Shown here one piece after another: positions 11,301 to 22,116 of a stretch of 64,000 nucleotides of DNA; the first letter of the stretch is position 1, and the number at the start of each line of letters is the position of its first letter. The translations under genes were made by a program, and so were the position numbers. This DNA comes from Hawksworthiomyces lignivorus (lineage: Eukaryota > Ascomycota > Sordariomycetes > Ophiostomatales > Ophiostomataceae): assembly GCA_002917075.1 (NCBI GenBank), contig NTMA01000031.1:323890-387889 (forward strand). Direction: 5' to 3'. Below the pieces are notes generated by a model that saw only the letters and a list, made by a program, of their open reading frames with translations, was not told the DNA's origin and did not search any database.

Positions 11301-13023
11301 TACTATGAAATCAGCCTCTTTTTTTTTCGGATTCTTATCTAGCACAAATTGCTCAGCTCATCAGACGCGTAACTGTGCAGCCGCTTCTGTGAAAGGGGCG
11401 TCGCCAGAACAAAGACACGCATATTTTCCCCAGATTACGTCCTCTATCTGGCCTCCTAACGGTGCGATGATCCAAGTTGAAAGCAGGGGCATTTTCAGCT
11501 ATTCACTTAGTTCACTCACCATGTGCATGACGAAGGGACAATGCGAAGAGAAGATGGTCTAGCCGTGGTCCATTTCACTACCGCAAAAAAAAGAGCTCAA
11601 GCTGCCGGTTGTAGCCCCCCAACTGGTCCTCTCTAGTATTTCAAGCTTTCATTGGCCCATCTGCTTGTTGAATGTCTGCAATCATGGCTGCTCTTCCCGT
11701 GCTCTTCCGCTAGCAGCCTCATTTCTTGCTGGCCCATGACGGCTCGAGTGGAAGCTGCGGCGTATTTCTTCACACCCTCCTGCTGCAATGTTCAGCAGAC
11801 CCCTGACGATGCACAATGTTATCCTACTTTCTCGCAATCGTTTATTCGTTTTTCCATTATGCCATACACCTTCTCCTTTGTCCAAAAAACTGCCCACTTT
11901 TCAACCTTGTCTTTTCCAACCTAAGCACAGCAGCAAGGGCTGAAGGAAATCCTGCATAATACGTGTGGGTTGCGGCAAAGTGTGACTCTGTCTGTATTGG
12001 TGATAATACTGCGTACTCCACAATTACTAGCCTCTTGCTATATAGCCTCCCACTGACCGATCCATTGTTCTCAAAAGACTCTTTATGGCTATACAACGGG
12101 ATGCTGCAGCTAGGATGTCACTTAGACTGCCTCTCTTGCACCCTTTGAGTTATTTGCCGCTCTGTACCATGGCTCTGTATAGTCCTTTTTTCAAAATAAA
12201 AATAAAAATAAGAACTGAGCCTAGAAATGAGCCTCAAAGAATACGCCTTAGCGCCTTTCTATACCTTCTATATCAGAAGTTCTACTGCCCTGTTGACCAA
12301 ATTGATATCAATAAAGGTCTATATAGAAGTTATGTTACTGGTGGCTGTGGCGCCTACCAGGGTACACTCGTAATTCGCACTGCATACGAGACGAAGCCAT
12401 TTAAGAAAGCTTTATCAGTCTGGCCTGCTTCTCCGTTCTTGACACTGTTGTTGGCAGGTACTCGTCATTTTTACCTTCCATCACTGTACCGCATACTTAT
12501 TGGACTTTTTACATTGCATCGTCAACTTTTCTTTGTACAACTTTTTTGTCAGCCTTACCTACCGTGAATGTGCTGCTCTTGTGCGCCTTCGAGCGATACA
12601 CATTTTACTCCATACATCTACACTCGTCCGTGATCTAGTACAAATAACTGTCACCAGTTCCATTTTTTTTAGACACGTTCGCCTTCCATTCTCCCCCCTT
12701 GAATATTGTCACACCCATCTTAAGCCTTTTTGCCTTTTTCCAAGTATAAGCAGCCTCATTTTTTTTTCTTCCTCGGTTCTCTCATGCTAGAAAAGTGTTA
12801 GTCTACAAGTTATAAAAAGGCAAGATCGTTAAATGCAGATAGAACACTCCTTCACCGCGTCCGGTCTGCAGCTTACACCATCCCCTCATCGTATATGATT
12901 TAGGCTGGCCTAAAATACGCAGTACGTACTATACCAGAGCGTCAGCGTAAACTGTTGATATAGCGAGCCTGAGCTGACTTGCGAAGCAGAACCTCAAGCG
13001 TCGAGTGGAGCTAGATCAGAGAC
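8344..13023. other. 4.7-kb gene-free region upstream of a C2H2 gene
   Basis: I find no conserved coding frame on either strand. The open frames here are short, CT-rich and lack domain character. Contents seen: a (TG)n-like microsatellite at 9031-9075, a short AAAAAT repeat near 12193-12211, and pyrimidine-rich stretches near 10540-10780 and 12640-12790. The region probably holds the 3' end of Not3/5 and an extended upstream regulatory region for the C2H2 gene at 13024. Confidence 0.55.
9031..9075. repeat. TG microsatellite
   Basis: Interrupted tgtg dinucleotide repeat of about 45 bp with single ta, cg and ga interruptions, in non-coding DNA. Confidence 0.85.
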
Positions 13024-14415
13024 ATGTCATCGTCAGCGCACGAAACAGACACTGTCTTAGGCCCTCCGTCAGAAAATTATTTTGGCGGGACCTTAGACGA
13101 GCCTGATTTATTTCAGTTCTCTCCAACCCACCACACGCCGTTGTGCAACGATTTTGAACTACACAGCACAATTCTCAGATCGTCCACTTCATCCACCACA
13201 AGCAGCGATGGCCGCTTTGATGTTAAATATGACGATGTATCAGATCTATACCCATGCGGCACTTGGATGGAGCCAACCTATCTGGAGGAGGTGCCGGAGC
13301 ATGGGTGTGACGTCAAGCATAATATCAAGATAGATCCCGGCGAATGTTTCATGTCTTTCCCTGTGGATGATGCTTCTAGCACTTGGCCAAATGAATATAT
13401 GAGGAATGAAGATTGTGTTTCGATAAGGTACGAACATTGACGATTACCACCCAGCTATATAGTCTCGCAGCGTGAACATACATGTGCAAAAAGAGAAGAA
13501 GAGAGCGAGAGAGAGCAGGAAAAGAAATGCAAAATAAAAAGAGAGAGGAGACCATAAAACCAGAGGAACAAGCAGACTGACGCTTTGCATTTTAGTCCTC
13601 AACTCCAGTCTATGGAAATTCAATCCGGTTTAAGAAGCCCTGATTTCGACTTTCAGGACGGAACAGGAACAGGACCAAGCCAGGAGTTTTATCAAGCTGG
13701 AACGAATTCAGTGTCGCTGGACTATGACTATCCTGGCGCTCCCTGGGAGCTTGCCAAGGCACAAAAGACAGTGACTTTTGCGGATAGATCAGAGGAGAGC
13801 ATTGCATCTTCCAAAGCTGCAGGCAGCCACAGCAAAAGCCATCACAATGGTTACAAACAGACATCCAACAAATCCCACAGGGAAGGAGGCTATAAGGCCA
13901 TCGCTAAACCTAGCCAGACTGGCGGCCATGCCAGAAAGTCCTATCCCTGCAACCGCGAGGGCTGCAACCGGTCCGTTTTCGCGCGCATGGCAGACCTGCA
14001 ACGCCACGAGAGGCATATCCACATGGACGAAGACTTGAGAGAGAGCTTCCCCTGCGACTATGTGTCGTGCCAGAGGCACAGCCAGCCCTTCCACCGCAAA
14101 GACCACTATCGGCAGCACCTGCGGGACTTCCACATGGAAAATATTATCAAACGTGGGAGCAATGTCCACTCAGCAGCGGCGTCGCCGCCGCAGCGGAGGC
14201 AGCACACCCGTCACGACAGGCCGGGTTCCTCGCACTCTCATGGGTCCCGATCACCTACGGCCCAGGATAAGAAAGCCAGAAAGCACCACGCACAGGATAT
14301 GTGGGTTGGAGACTGCAATTCTGAACGCAAGTGGCAGCGGTGTGCCCGGTGCCTGAGCCGTGTATTCATGAATGGGCCAGAGTGGAAGTGTCCTAAGTGT
14401 TCTAAGATGGAGTAG
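13024..14415 (+). CDS. C2H2 zinc-finger protein with C-terminal CxxC ribbon
   Basis: Two exons, 13024-13427 and 13596-14415, joined in phase 2 across a GT-AG intron with a gactgac branch site, giving 407 residues. The N-terminal half is acidic and Ser/Thr-rich with no recognised fold. Two C2H2 fingers lie back to back: C253/C258 with the first His pair near 275-279, and C288/C293 with the second pair near 310-315; both have a CX4C spacing. A basic His/Arg/Ser-rich linker follows. The last 24 residues form a CxxC-x12-CxxC motif (C384, C387, C400, C403) that could bind a further zinc. This is most likely a nuclear DNA-binding protein, since tandem fingers of this type are common in Pezizomycotina regulators; the target is unknown. 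The start is the first ATG in frame, with gacATGtca context. The long empty region upstream fits a regulator with complex control. Confidence 0.88.
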
Positions 14416-15690
14416 ACTTACTTGGGTCTTCCCTTTGGGGTGCAACGAGTACGAAGCCATGCTTTTCATTTTTACTTTCCCGGTTTTCCGGTTCGATTCG
14501 TCCGGGACTGGCTGGGTGCCTTATATCTCTATTTTTTTTTTGACCTCCTAGTGAGACAATAAAGATGACGTTATAGTCAAGCCAATGACTTTTCATTGCT
14601 GTAATCCTTGATGTTTTTTTTCTTCTTTTCTTTGTTAACTTTTATTTCCTTTCTTCCTATTTGGCTTCGTACCCTCTTGACAGGGCCCCTGTCTAAGCTG
14701 CTTAATGAATCATGAACTCTTCTATTGTTGTTAGTATTGTTGCTATTTGTCGTTCCTAATGGGGTCAATAGATTCTTGTGCCAAAAAAAAACCCCCTCGC
14801 ATAATTCTGTTCTTTCAATATACGCCTATGTTATTATTTAGAATACGTCGTCAGATAATCCGTCTTGAGATCGCTACGTTTGGTTATAGTCTTGTGAAAC
14901 AGTGCTCAATCTAGCAAAGCTTCCTCTTTGGCCAAGGTCTGGCGCAATCGTTCTCGACCAGCACTCCATCTTGAACTTCTACTAAGCTTTGCTGGTATTC
15001 GGCGCTCAATTTGCCTTTCGTCATGGACCGAGCTATTCCAAGGCATCTCAATGGTGACTATATCAGTGCTTGGCGTCTGCCCTAATTTGCTTGTGTGTAT
15101 GACCACTTCGCAAATGCAGCAGCCAACTGCTATTCCTAGCTTTTACAGCATTAGCAGCCGATAATAAAGATATGGACGATAGTGTTCAATTGCTTTGGCC
15201 TACTTTACCAATTGTCGGCAAGGTGACGCTCATGCTAACAAGATTGAAAGAGGCGTTCCTTACAATGGACAAGCGATATAGCTTAGTGTACAGTGTTACG
15301 CGATGGGCGTACCGCAGCCGGCTTCGTAATGGTGAGCGGCAGATGGAATGAAAGAGTGGAATGCGAGGACATGAGTTGTAGATATCGTGCGAGATATGAA
15401 AGCAGAGTTAAGGTAAGAGGAAGTACGGCAAACAGATAACGTAAATCCTCAAACCGCCGTAACACGCTCGACGTATGAACAACACAGGCTTAATAGAACC
15501 TTCCGGACTCTCACAAATAAGGGCAAGTGACCTTCTTTTCATCAATAATAAGCATCTATACTTTATAAACTTGTTCAAGACAAGAAGGCTGCAAATAGAA
15601 CGTTTTTTCACTTGTTGACACGCCCTTATACAGCAGTGTCTTGAGTGGCTGAGTCTATAGTCAAAGTTTCATGCAAAAAATTCTCAAGAA
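14416..15690. other. Intergenic: C2H2 gene 3' region to tRNA pair
   Basis: AT-rich, with no supported coding frame. It contains several T- and A-runs (near 14530, 14620 and 14785) that may include the poly(A) region of the C2H2 transcript. Confidence 0.5.
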
Positions 15691-15785
15691 GCCTCCGTGG
15701 CTTAGTGGTATAGCGCCCCACTCGTAGCGACAGCTCAAGCTGTCACTCAATGGGGCGATCACCGGTTCGATTCCGGTCGGGGGCA
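15691..15785 (+). tRNA. tRNA-Thr(CGT): tRNA-Thr (CGT anticodon), 23-nt intron, copy 1
   Basis: The internal promoter boxes are perfect: A box TGGCTTAGTGG and B box GGTTCGATTCC. The acceptor stem GCCTCCG pairs with CGGGGGC over 7 bp, followed by discriminator A. The anticodon stem is CCCCA/TGGGG and the loop reads CTCGTA-A, giving anticodon CGT, which decodes the threonine codon ACG. A 23-nt intron (15727-15749) sits between positions 37 and 38, the canonical site, and contains the inverted repeat gacagct/agctgtc, able to extend the anticodon stem. The mature tRNA is 72 nt. T-runs just downstream (15791 on) suit RNA polymerase III termination. Confidence 0.95.
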
Positions 15786-15790
15786 ACTAA

Positions 15791-15813
15791 ATTTTTTGAC
15801 CTTTTTTTTTTTG
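15791..15813 (+). terminator. Pol III T-run terminator of tRNA-Thr copy 1
   Basis: Two T-runs (6 and 10 T) within 30 nt of the tRNA 3' end, the usual termination signal for RNA polymerase III. Confidence 0.7.
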
Positions 15814-15998
15814 GCTTACAGTTACAGAGTTTACCCTGCTTTTCTTTCCTGTAAATTCTCACATAATTTACGTACCTGGAAGATGACAAGCACAAAAAGA
15901 ACAGGATTATACATATCTTTTTTTTTATCTTCTTGGTTTTCACTTGCACGCAGCCGCTTTCTGCTTTCAGGTTCTTTCTCAGGAAATCTTATCAAGAA

Positions 15999-16088
15999 GC
16001 CTCCGTGGCTTAGTGGTATAGCGCTCCACTCGTAGTGTAAAGCTGCAACTTAATGGAGCGATCACCGGTTCGATTCCGGTCGGGGGCA
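15999..16088 (+). tRNA. tRNA-Thr(CGT): tRNA-Thr (CGT anticodon), 18-nt intron, copy 2
   Basis: Same acceptor, D and T arms as the copy 308 bp upstream. The only differences in the mature sequence are a compensated pair in the anticodon stem (CTCCA/TGGAG instead of CCCCA/TGGGG). Anticodon CGT. The intron (16035-16052) is 18 nt, in the same position, but differs in sequence and length from that of copy 1. A T-run at 16094-16100 can terminate transcription. Confidence 0.95.
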
Positions 16089-17088
16089 GCGAGTTTTTTT
16101 GCCCTTTTTTGCGTTACAGTCACAGAGTTTTTGGGTACCTGGAAGGTATGAGTAGCACCCAAAACAGGATTTTACCTTTCTTTTTCTTTATCTTTTTGGC
16201 TCTCACATGCGCATGTTTATATACAAATCGCTCTCTGCTTTCAGGTTCTAATGTTTGTTGGGGGATTTGTCTACTGGGACTGTTATTGCTAAGAAATGTA
16301 TCTTCTTTGGTTATATTCCGAATTGTCTTGGCCAGACAGTCGGCCAGTAACGGTTTGCTCTCTTTTGCTGGACTTGTTGCTTCAAGCCTACTCCTTTACT
16401 TATATTGCTTACATACATTTCTCGTATATTCGCGCTGTTGAAATCAGGGTCAATGTCGTGAATGATCACAACCTGTGGATGATCAAGCAACTGGACAAAA
16501 GGAATAGGGCAGATAGGTGGTCGTAGAAGACGAGCATTGCTAGAAGCGGCAGACCGCATCTGAAGCTGAGTCTGTGTCATTAGTGGCGCATGATATCCAA
16601 CCATTGTGACCCCAGTTCTTAGAGAGGCGGAAGTGTGAGGTCGTGATTAGGTGAAGGCGATTGGCGGAGCTTTAGAGCTTATAGACTACGATTGTTTTTT
16701 GTTCGGAGTTGTGGTAATTTAGAAAGCAAAGGATAGTACGCAACGGTGAATTTCGAAAAAGCAGCCTTGGTGTGATGAGATATACGGCAACAGCGAGAGC
16801 TGGTCTTGAAGGTCCTTGCTACAGATATAATTAATTGTAAGGGGCGCTATCCTTGGAACTACTAGGGTATGTTGAAGTCACACGATTGGTCTCATTCGCT
16901 AATGATTTGACGTTCGATAGCTATAACTCTTACTGTATATTAGGACAATATTCTTCTCAGATACAACAACACATAACAATAACACATACTCCACGTATCC
17001 CCTAGTTCTAGAGAATCTGCCCTAGCTTCGCGATCTACAAAATCTGTTTATTTATCTTGGGTGGCCGCAGCCGGCTCGAGGCACTAAC

Positions 17089-17299
17089 ATGGACATGACC
17101 TCGGTTACTCTTGAGAAGAGAATTGTGGGCGCCAGCTACGACTCAGAAGAGAGAGAAAAATGGCCGTACCCCCCGCGACTCTGATACGATGGACCCAGCA
17201 GGAAAGGCACAGTACGATCACCCGATGGAACCCATGTCTGGCCACAACAATGATGAAGTGTGGAGTGCTCGTCCACCGCCGCCGTTCGAATATGTCTAG
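17089..17299 (+). pseudogene. Protein-like relic with a frameshift at a C-run
   Basis: From ATG 17089 a frame reads 31 codons, with a segment ASYDSEEREKWPY, and then stops. The +1 frame continues the protein-like character (DSDTMDPAGK, then SARPPPPFEYV) to a TAG at 17297. The switch point is the six-C run at 17169-17174; one C fewer would join them into a frame of about 69 codons. I recognise no family. It could be a dead gene, a real small gene with an assembly error at the homopolymer, or chance. Confidence 0.3.
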
Positions 17300-17892
17300 C
17301 CGTAGGCAGACACTATGCCCTGTAGAGACTCGATTGGATAACTGCGCACGTTCCTAGAGAGTAGCACCAGATGACATAACAAGTAGACGTCTAGAAGCAG
17401 TGGCAATTTATACAACTATATCGAGCTACTTTATGCTATATTTATGGTCGACTCCTTTTACGCAAATTTAACAGTTAAATATTAGATCATCGTATAATGA
17501 CATGGCTGCACCGTCAATGGTTAACTTTAGGACCTCCTTCACCAATCTTTAATCCTCTGAGGCTCAGACGACTTCATTTATTCCTTGCGTAAGGTCTCTG
17601 AGCCAATATCAGACAATAAGAGGGAAAGGTAGTCGTGCCTCTTTCTTCGAACAGACGTCTCTTAGAAATAGCACTGGCTCAATAAAATAAACTCATTTAA
17701 GAAACTGAAGAAATTTCTCTTTACGTGTTAATGCTGTAGCATTTACAAACAGTTCTTTGCAGCCGTTCCTGACTCCGATTAATATAAGAGCGCGGCCGCA
17801 ACACTGGCTTCTTGGACTTTCGTTTATATCGACAGGAAACTTCTACGAACGACAAGATCTTCGATTAATCCCTACCACCCTACAGTACGCTA

Positions 17893-18345
17893 TTGCGATA
17901 CAGTGTTCCTCTCTCGGACATTGATCAACTTTCTGTCATCCGCCAAAATATAGCTCTTATCTATACTCCTTCTCTGAGGGCTGTCAAGCATCACATGGTG
18001 GGCTCACCCCGTTTTATGGGACACTGCAGCAGATACTGTCTGACTCGAACAAGGGAAAGGAACATAACATTCATTGAATCACCGCAATCACCTCGAGGAA
18101 TCTTCAAGCGTAGCCCGCTAGAAACCGTCATAGTCTAGGCGTGGAAGGGTCTCGGCAACAGCACGATCACGGACCCGACATACCACAACAACATCGGTGT
18201 GGGCCTTGTCACACCCGACCCGGCGGACAGCATCGCCTATGCGCAGAAAGGCTGCGAGAACATAATGGCAGCGCTGCAGCCTGACAACCAAGGTAATACT
18301 CTCAAAGACCCCAAAAGCGCGGTGCCAGGGACGACTATCTCATGA
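17893..18345 (+). pseudogene. Gene relic interrupted by an in-frame stop
   Basis: One reading frame holds 81 codons from ATG 17893, a TAG at 18136-18138, and then 68 more codons to a TGA at 18343. The part after the TAG is GC-rich and strongly protein-like (for example DPTYHNNIGVGLVTPDPADS and YAQKGCENIMAAL), unlike its AT-rich surroundings. It has no ATG of its own at the front. The likely reading is a fragment of a once-functional coding exon. I do not recognise the family. Confidence 0.35.
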
Positions 18346-20446
18346 TGGTGTGTTGCTTAGGGTAGTGCACAGGCAAGTTCCGATTAAATAGTATAGATAT
18401 AGTGTCGAGTGTACTGTTATAGTAGTTAATGTGTACAGTACGTTCAGTACATGAGTTATGCCAAAGTGCGTAGACATGCAATTTTTGAGCAATAACAAGC
18501 ACGGCAGTACTCCGATCCGACGTCCGTCGTACATACGGAATCAGCACTAGCAAAAGCGCGGAGGTAAGCTGCAAGCCACGCTTACCATGCACGCGGGTAA
18601 CGAAATACAAAAGTTACATGTGCCTGTGGAAGAAGTTGTCCTCAGACGAACGGGATCCACTCCTGCGAAGCTCCCTACCCGTGGGCCATTAATGATTCGA
18701 CCTGTGGGCGTCCTCGGAGTATTATTGCACCACGTATAGAGTGATGGAAGAGCAGCTGCGGGGAACCACAAAAGGGTTAGGGTCAAAACCAGAAACCGAA
18801 GCGCAGCGAGGACAAGTGCGTTTGCCGCTACTCTTTCCCCACGCCGTGCCGAGCTTTCCTAATTGTCCATTTTACCTTTTTACTGGGGCCCCCTGCTCTG
18901 ATTGCTCAATCCTGTACCCCCAAGCTTGTCCTTCCTGGTTGCTCCCCCCGCAGCAAGCCGCAGCCACATCGCCTGTCGCGCACACACCGACCCCTCCTTA
19001 CCCCCTCCCCTCTCTGTTGTGCCTTCTTGTTTTGCAATTTAAGCCTGTGCAAACGGCATCGCGCTTTCCCCGGGCAATTTTGTGGCAAAGAGAGCTGCAG
19101 GGAATGGGACGGGAAAGAAGTTGAAAGGCGGGAGGAAGGCAAATCAGGAAAGAGAGCGAGAGGAAAGCGCGAAGAGGACAGGAAAGGAGGGGAAAGAGGT
19201 CTCTGTTTGCTTTGACAGGCATATGACATATATTCTTCCGCAAGGCCACAAATATCATCGAGACGAAATCCAAAAATTTAAAAGCTTCAAATCACTGGAT
19301 ATTTCTCTTCTTCAGACTCCATTCCCTCCGATAGGAAACGTCTCCACTTTGTTGCTGCCTCTGCTCACCTAGAGGCTTCATTTTGCACCCTGTCTATTTG
19401 CGTATACATCATTCGTACAATTTGATTACTCTTGTCATTATCTCATTGCTCGGCTTAAGGACCCATCGTGTCGTGGATTTGTGGAGAACTTAGTAGGCCA
19501 AAAAAGGAAAAAAAAAAAAAAGTGAAAAAAAGTGAAAATAGGAGACAAGAAAAAGAAAAGTCGAATAAAAAAAAAGCCGGAGAAAAACACCTCATCTCTC
19601 GCCGATCTCGCTACAAGTGTGCTGAATAAAGACGAAACCCAGGAAGACAAGAGAGCCTCAGCAGCACTATCAATTCTCAATTATCATTGGACCTCTGTGT
19701 CACTTTCTTCTCAAATCTTGCATAGTTGTTTGATTGATCGTCAAGACACTTTCCTTCGTCTTGGCACCTCTTTCCCTACTGTGCTCATCTTGCACGCCTT
19801 TTTTTCATCTCTCTTACGGACAACTTCATTCCGTCACTTTAGACGAGAGCGACTGCAGAACTGCTCTGAACAGAAGGTGCTTCTAAAGCTACAATTGTTT
19901 TGGACAGCCAATCTTGCGCTTAAATCGCCGATACGCTTCCGTCCTGCTTCCCGCTAGACTAACAGCTTGCCAACCATACCGAGGCGGGAGTTGAATCAGC
20001 GTCGACAGGTATCCCGTTTCCCCGTGGCTTTACCCGTTTCTTATTGCTCGGCTCTCTCTGTCCCTCAACAGGGTTTGCATTCCGCGCCTGGTTCCTGGGT
20101 GGAGGTCTTATTAGAACTTCTTTCTTAAACACGGTCGACTAGAAACCGCACTAGACCCCAGCATCGGGATATCTAACCGCGGTGATCCTCGGCTAACAAC
20201 GTCAAAAAGATCTCTGTAAGAGGAGGCCCGTGAGAGACACAGGCAGCCAGCTCTTGTTTGCATCATTTCGAGACCCAATAGCGTCGGATCGATTTCGCAC
20301 ACCTGAAAGCCGGAAGCTGCCCGTATCGTTTTCGATATTGACGTTCCTTAGCTACCTCCGCTGCCCATTACTTCCGCCCCCCTGCTGTATCTGACCTACC
20401 CGTCTGGACTCGCCTACTGGCCCCTACTTCGTTTCCTCCTTCCAAA

Positions 20447-22116
20447 ATGAGTTCTCTTCTTCTCCGCTCGTCTGGCGCAAGCCGACGGGCTCTCACAGCC
20501 GGCCCGCTTTTAAGCCTTTCGTCTAAGAACTTTTCCTCAAACATTTCTTCGCTCTCCTCAACTCTCTCTCCGTCTACTACTTCGCCTGTCCTGAAACGCA
20601 GAGCCCTTGCCCTGAGCACCACGGTAACAAGACGCTCAAACTTCGCGACCACTATCATGGCTTCCCAGCAGGCTGGCTTGGCTTCTGCGGCCGCACCGAT
20701 CAAGAAGATCCAGGTGAAGAACCCCGTCGTCGAACTGGACGGTGATGAGATGACTCGCGTCATCTGGAAGGATATCAAGGACAAACTAATCCTGCCCTTC
20801 CTCGACATTGACCTCAAGTACTACGACCTGGGCCTGGAACACCGTGATGCTACCGATGACCAGGTTACCATTGACTCAGCCGAGGCTATCAAGAAGTACT
20901 CTGTCGGTGTCAAGTGCGCCACCATCACCCCTGATGAGGCTCGTGTCGAGGAATTCAAGCTGAAGAAGAGTATGTCTAGAACACTTTCACCTGGCGATGA
21001 CCATGTGCTCTGGTGCTCCATGTTATTTCCAGCGAACTGACAATTTGCAGTGTGGCTTTCGCCGAATGGCACTATCCGGAATGCTCTCGGTGGTACCGTC
21101 TTCCGCGAGCCTATTGTGATCCCTCGTGTTCCCCGCCTGGTACCTGGCTGGGAGAAGCCCATTATTATCGGCCGTCATGCTTTTGGCGACCAATACCGTG
21201 CTAAGGACCGCGTCATCCCCGGCAACGGCAAGCTCTCTATGGTGTTCACCCCGGCCGACGGTAGCCCGGCGGAGGAGATCGAAGTCTTCCAGTTCAAAAC
21301 CGGTGGCGGTGTTGCCCAAACTCAGTACAACACCGACGAGAGCATTGAGGGCTTCGCCCACGCTTCCTTCAAGCTGGCTCTGGACAAGGCCCTGCCTCTG
21401 TACATGAGCACCAAGAACACCATCCTGAAGAAGTATGATGGTAGATTCAAGGACATCTTCCAGAAGATTTATGACGAGGAGTACAAGGCCGAGTTCGAGA
21501 AGAAGAACATCTGGTATGAGCACCGTCTCATTGACGATATGGTCGCTCAGATGATTAAGAGCAAGGGTGGTTACATCATGGCTCTGAAGAGTAAGTCCAA
21601 TTGTTTCTGTTTTCCTCTCTGGCCTCGTCTGCCATGTCGCAGACGCCACCTTGGTGTCCCAGAATAGCGACTAACATGGCGAAACTATCAGACTACGACG
21701 GTGATGTTCAGTCGGATATTGTCGCCCAGGGTTTCGGCTCTCTGGGCCTGATGACCTCAGTCCTGATTACCCCTGATGGCAAATCTTTCGAGTCCGAGGC
21801 CGCTCACGGTACCGTAACGCGCCACTACCGCGAGCACCAGAAGGGCCGCGAGACGTCGACTAACCCTATTGCTTCTATCTTTGCCTGGACTCGTGGTCTG
21901 GCTCAGCGTGGCAAGCTGGACGAGACCCCTGAGTTGGTTGCCTTTGCTGACGCTTTGGAGCGTGCTTGCATTGATACTGTCGACATTGATGGCATCATGA
22001 CCAAGGACCTTGCGCTGGCCTGCGGCAAGACTGCCCGCGAAGATTACGTCACGACGACCGAGTACCTTAACGCCGTCGAGCGTCGCATCCGCCGCAGCCT
22101 ACAGGAGAAGCTGTAA
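20447..22116 (+). CDS. idpA: NADP-dependent isocitrate dehydrogenase, mitochondrial with alternative cytosolic start
   Basis: Three exons, 20447-20969, 21051-21590 and 21692-22116, with GT-AG introns and matching phases, giving 495 residues. It catalyses oxidative decarboxylation of isocitrate to 2-oxoglutarate with production of NADPH. The first 70 residues are rich in Ser, Arg and Leu and poor in acidic residues, as in a mitochondrial presequence. The enzyme proper begins around [18 protein letters not shown]. Conserved runs include [19 protein letters not shown] (substrate loop), [17 protein letters not shown] and [18 protein letters not shown] second in-frame ATG (20657, Met71) directly precedes the mature enzyme and would give a 425-residue form without the presequence. 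The C-terminus ends QEKL, which is not a standard peroxisomal signal. Both later introns interrupt conserved motifs, so the gene must be spliced. Confidence 0.97.

Larger units (their letters stand above)
15686..16250 (+). repeat. Tandem segmental duplication (308-bp unit) carrying the two tRNA-Thr genes
   Basis: Besides the tRNAs, the flanks are recognisably repeated at the same 308-bp offset or slightly less: acagagttt (15823 and 16119), gtacctggaag (15870 and 16134), aacaggatt (15899 and 16162) and tctgctttcaggttct (15959 and 16232). The second unit has lost some bases. The match fades near 16250. Confidence 0.85.
16089..20446. other. Decayed intergenic tract between the tRNA pair and idp
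   Basis: No intact gene is seen. The first part (to about 18600) is AT-rich but contains two protein-like relics, described separately at 17089-17299 and 17893-18345. From about 18750 the sequence becomes pyrimidine-rich, and it contains an A-rich block at 19500-19590; this part is probably promoter and leader of the isocitrate dehydrogenase gene. A possible leader intron spans 20009-20071 (donor gtatcc, acceptor caacag), but it has no clear branch site. Confidence 0.5.

Noticed and set aside
12085..12567. 160-codon frame in the 8-13 kb gap
   Set aside because: AT-rich, no recognisable motif, no codon periodicity that I can see, and no plausible splice partners.
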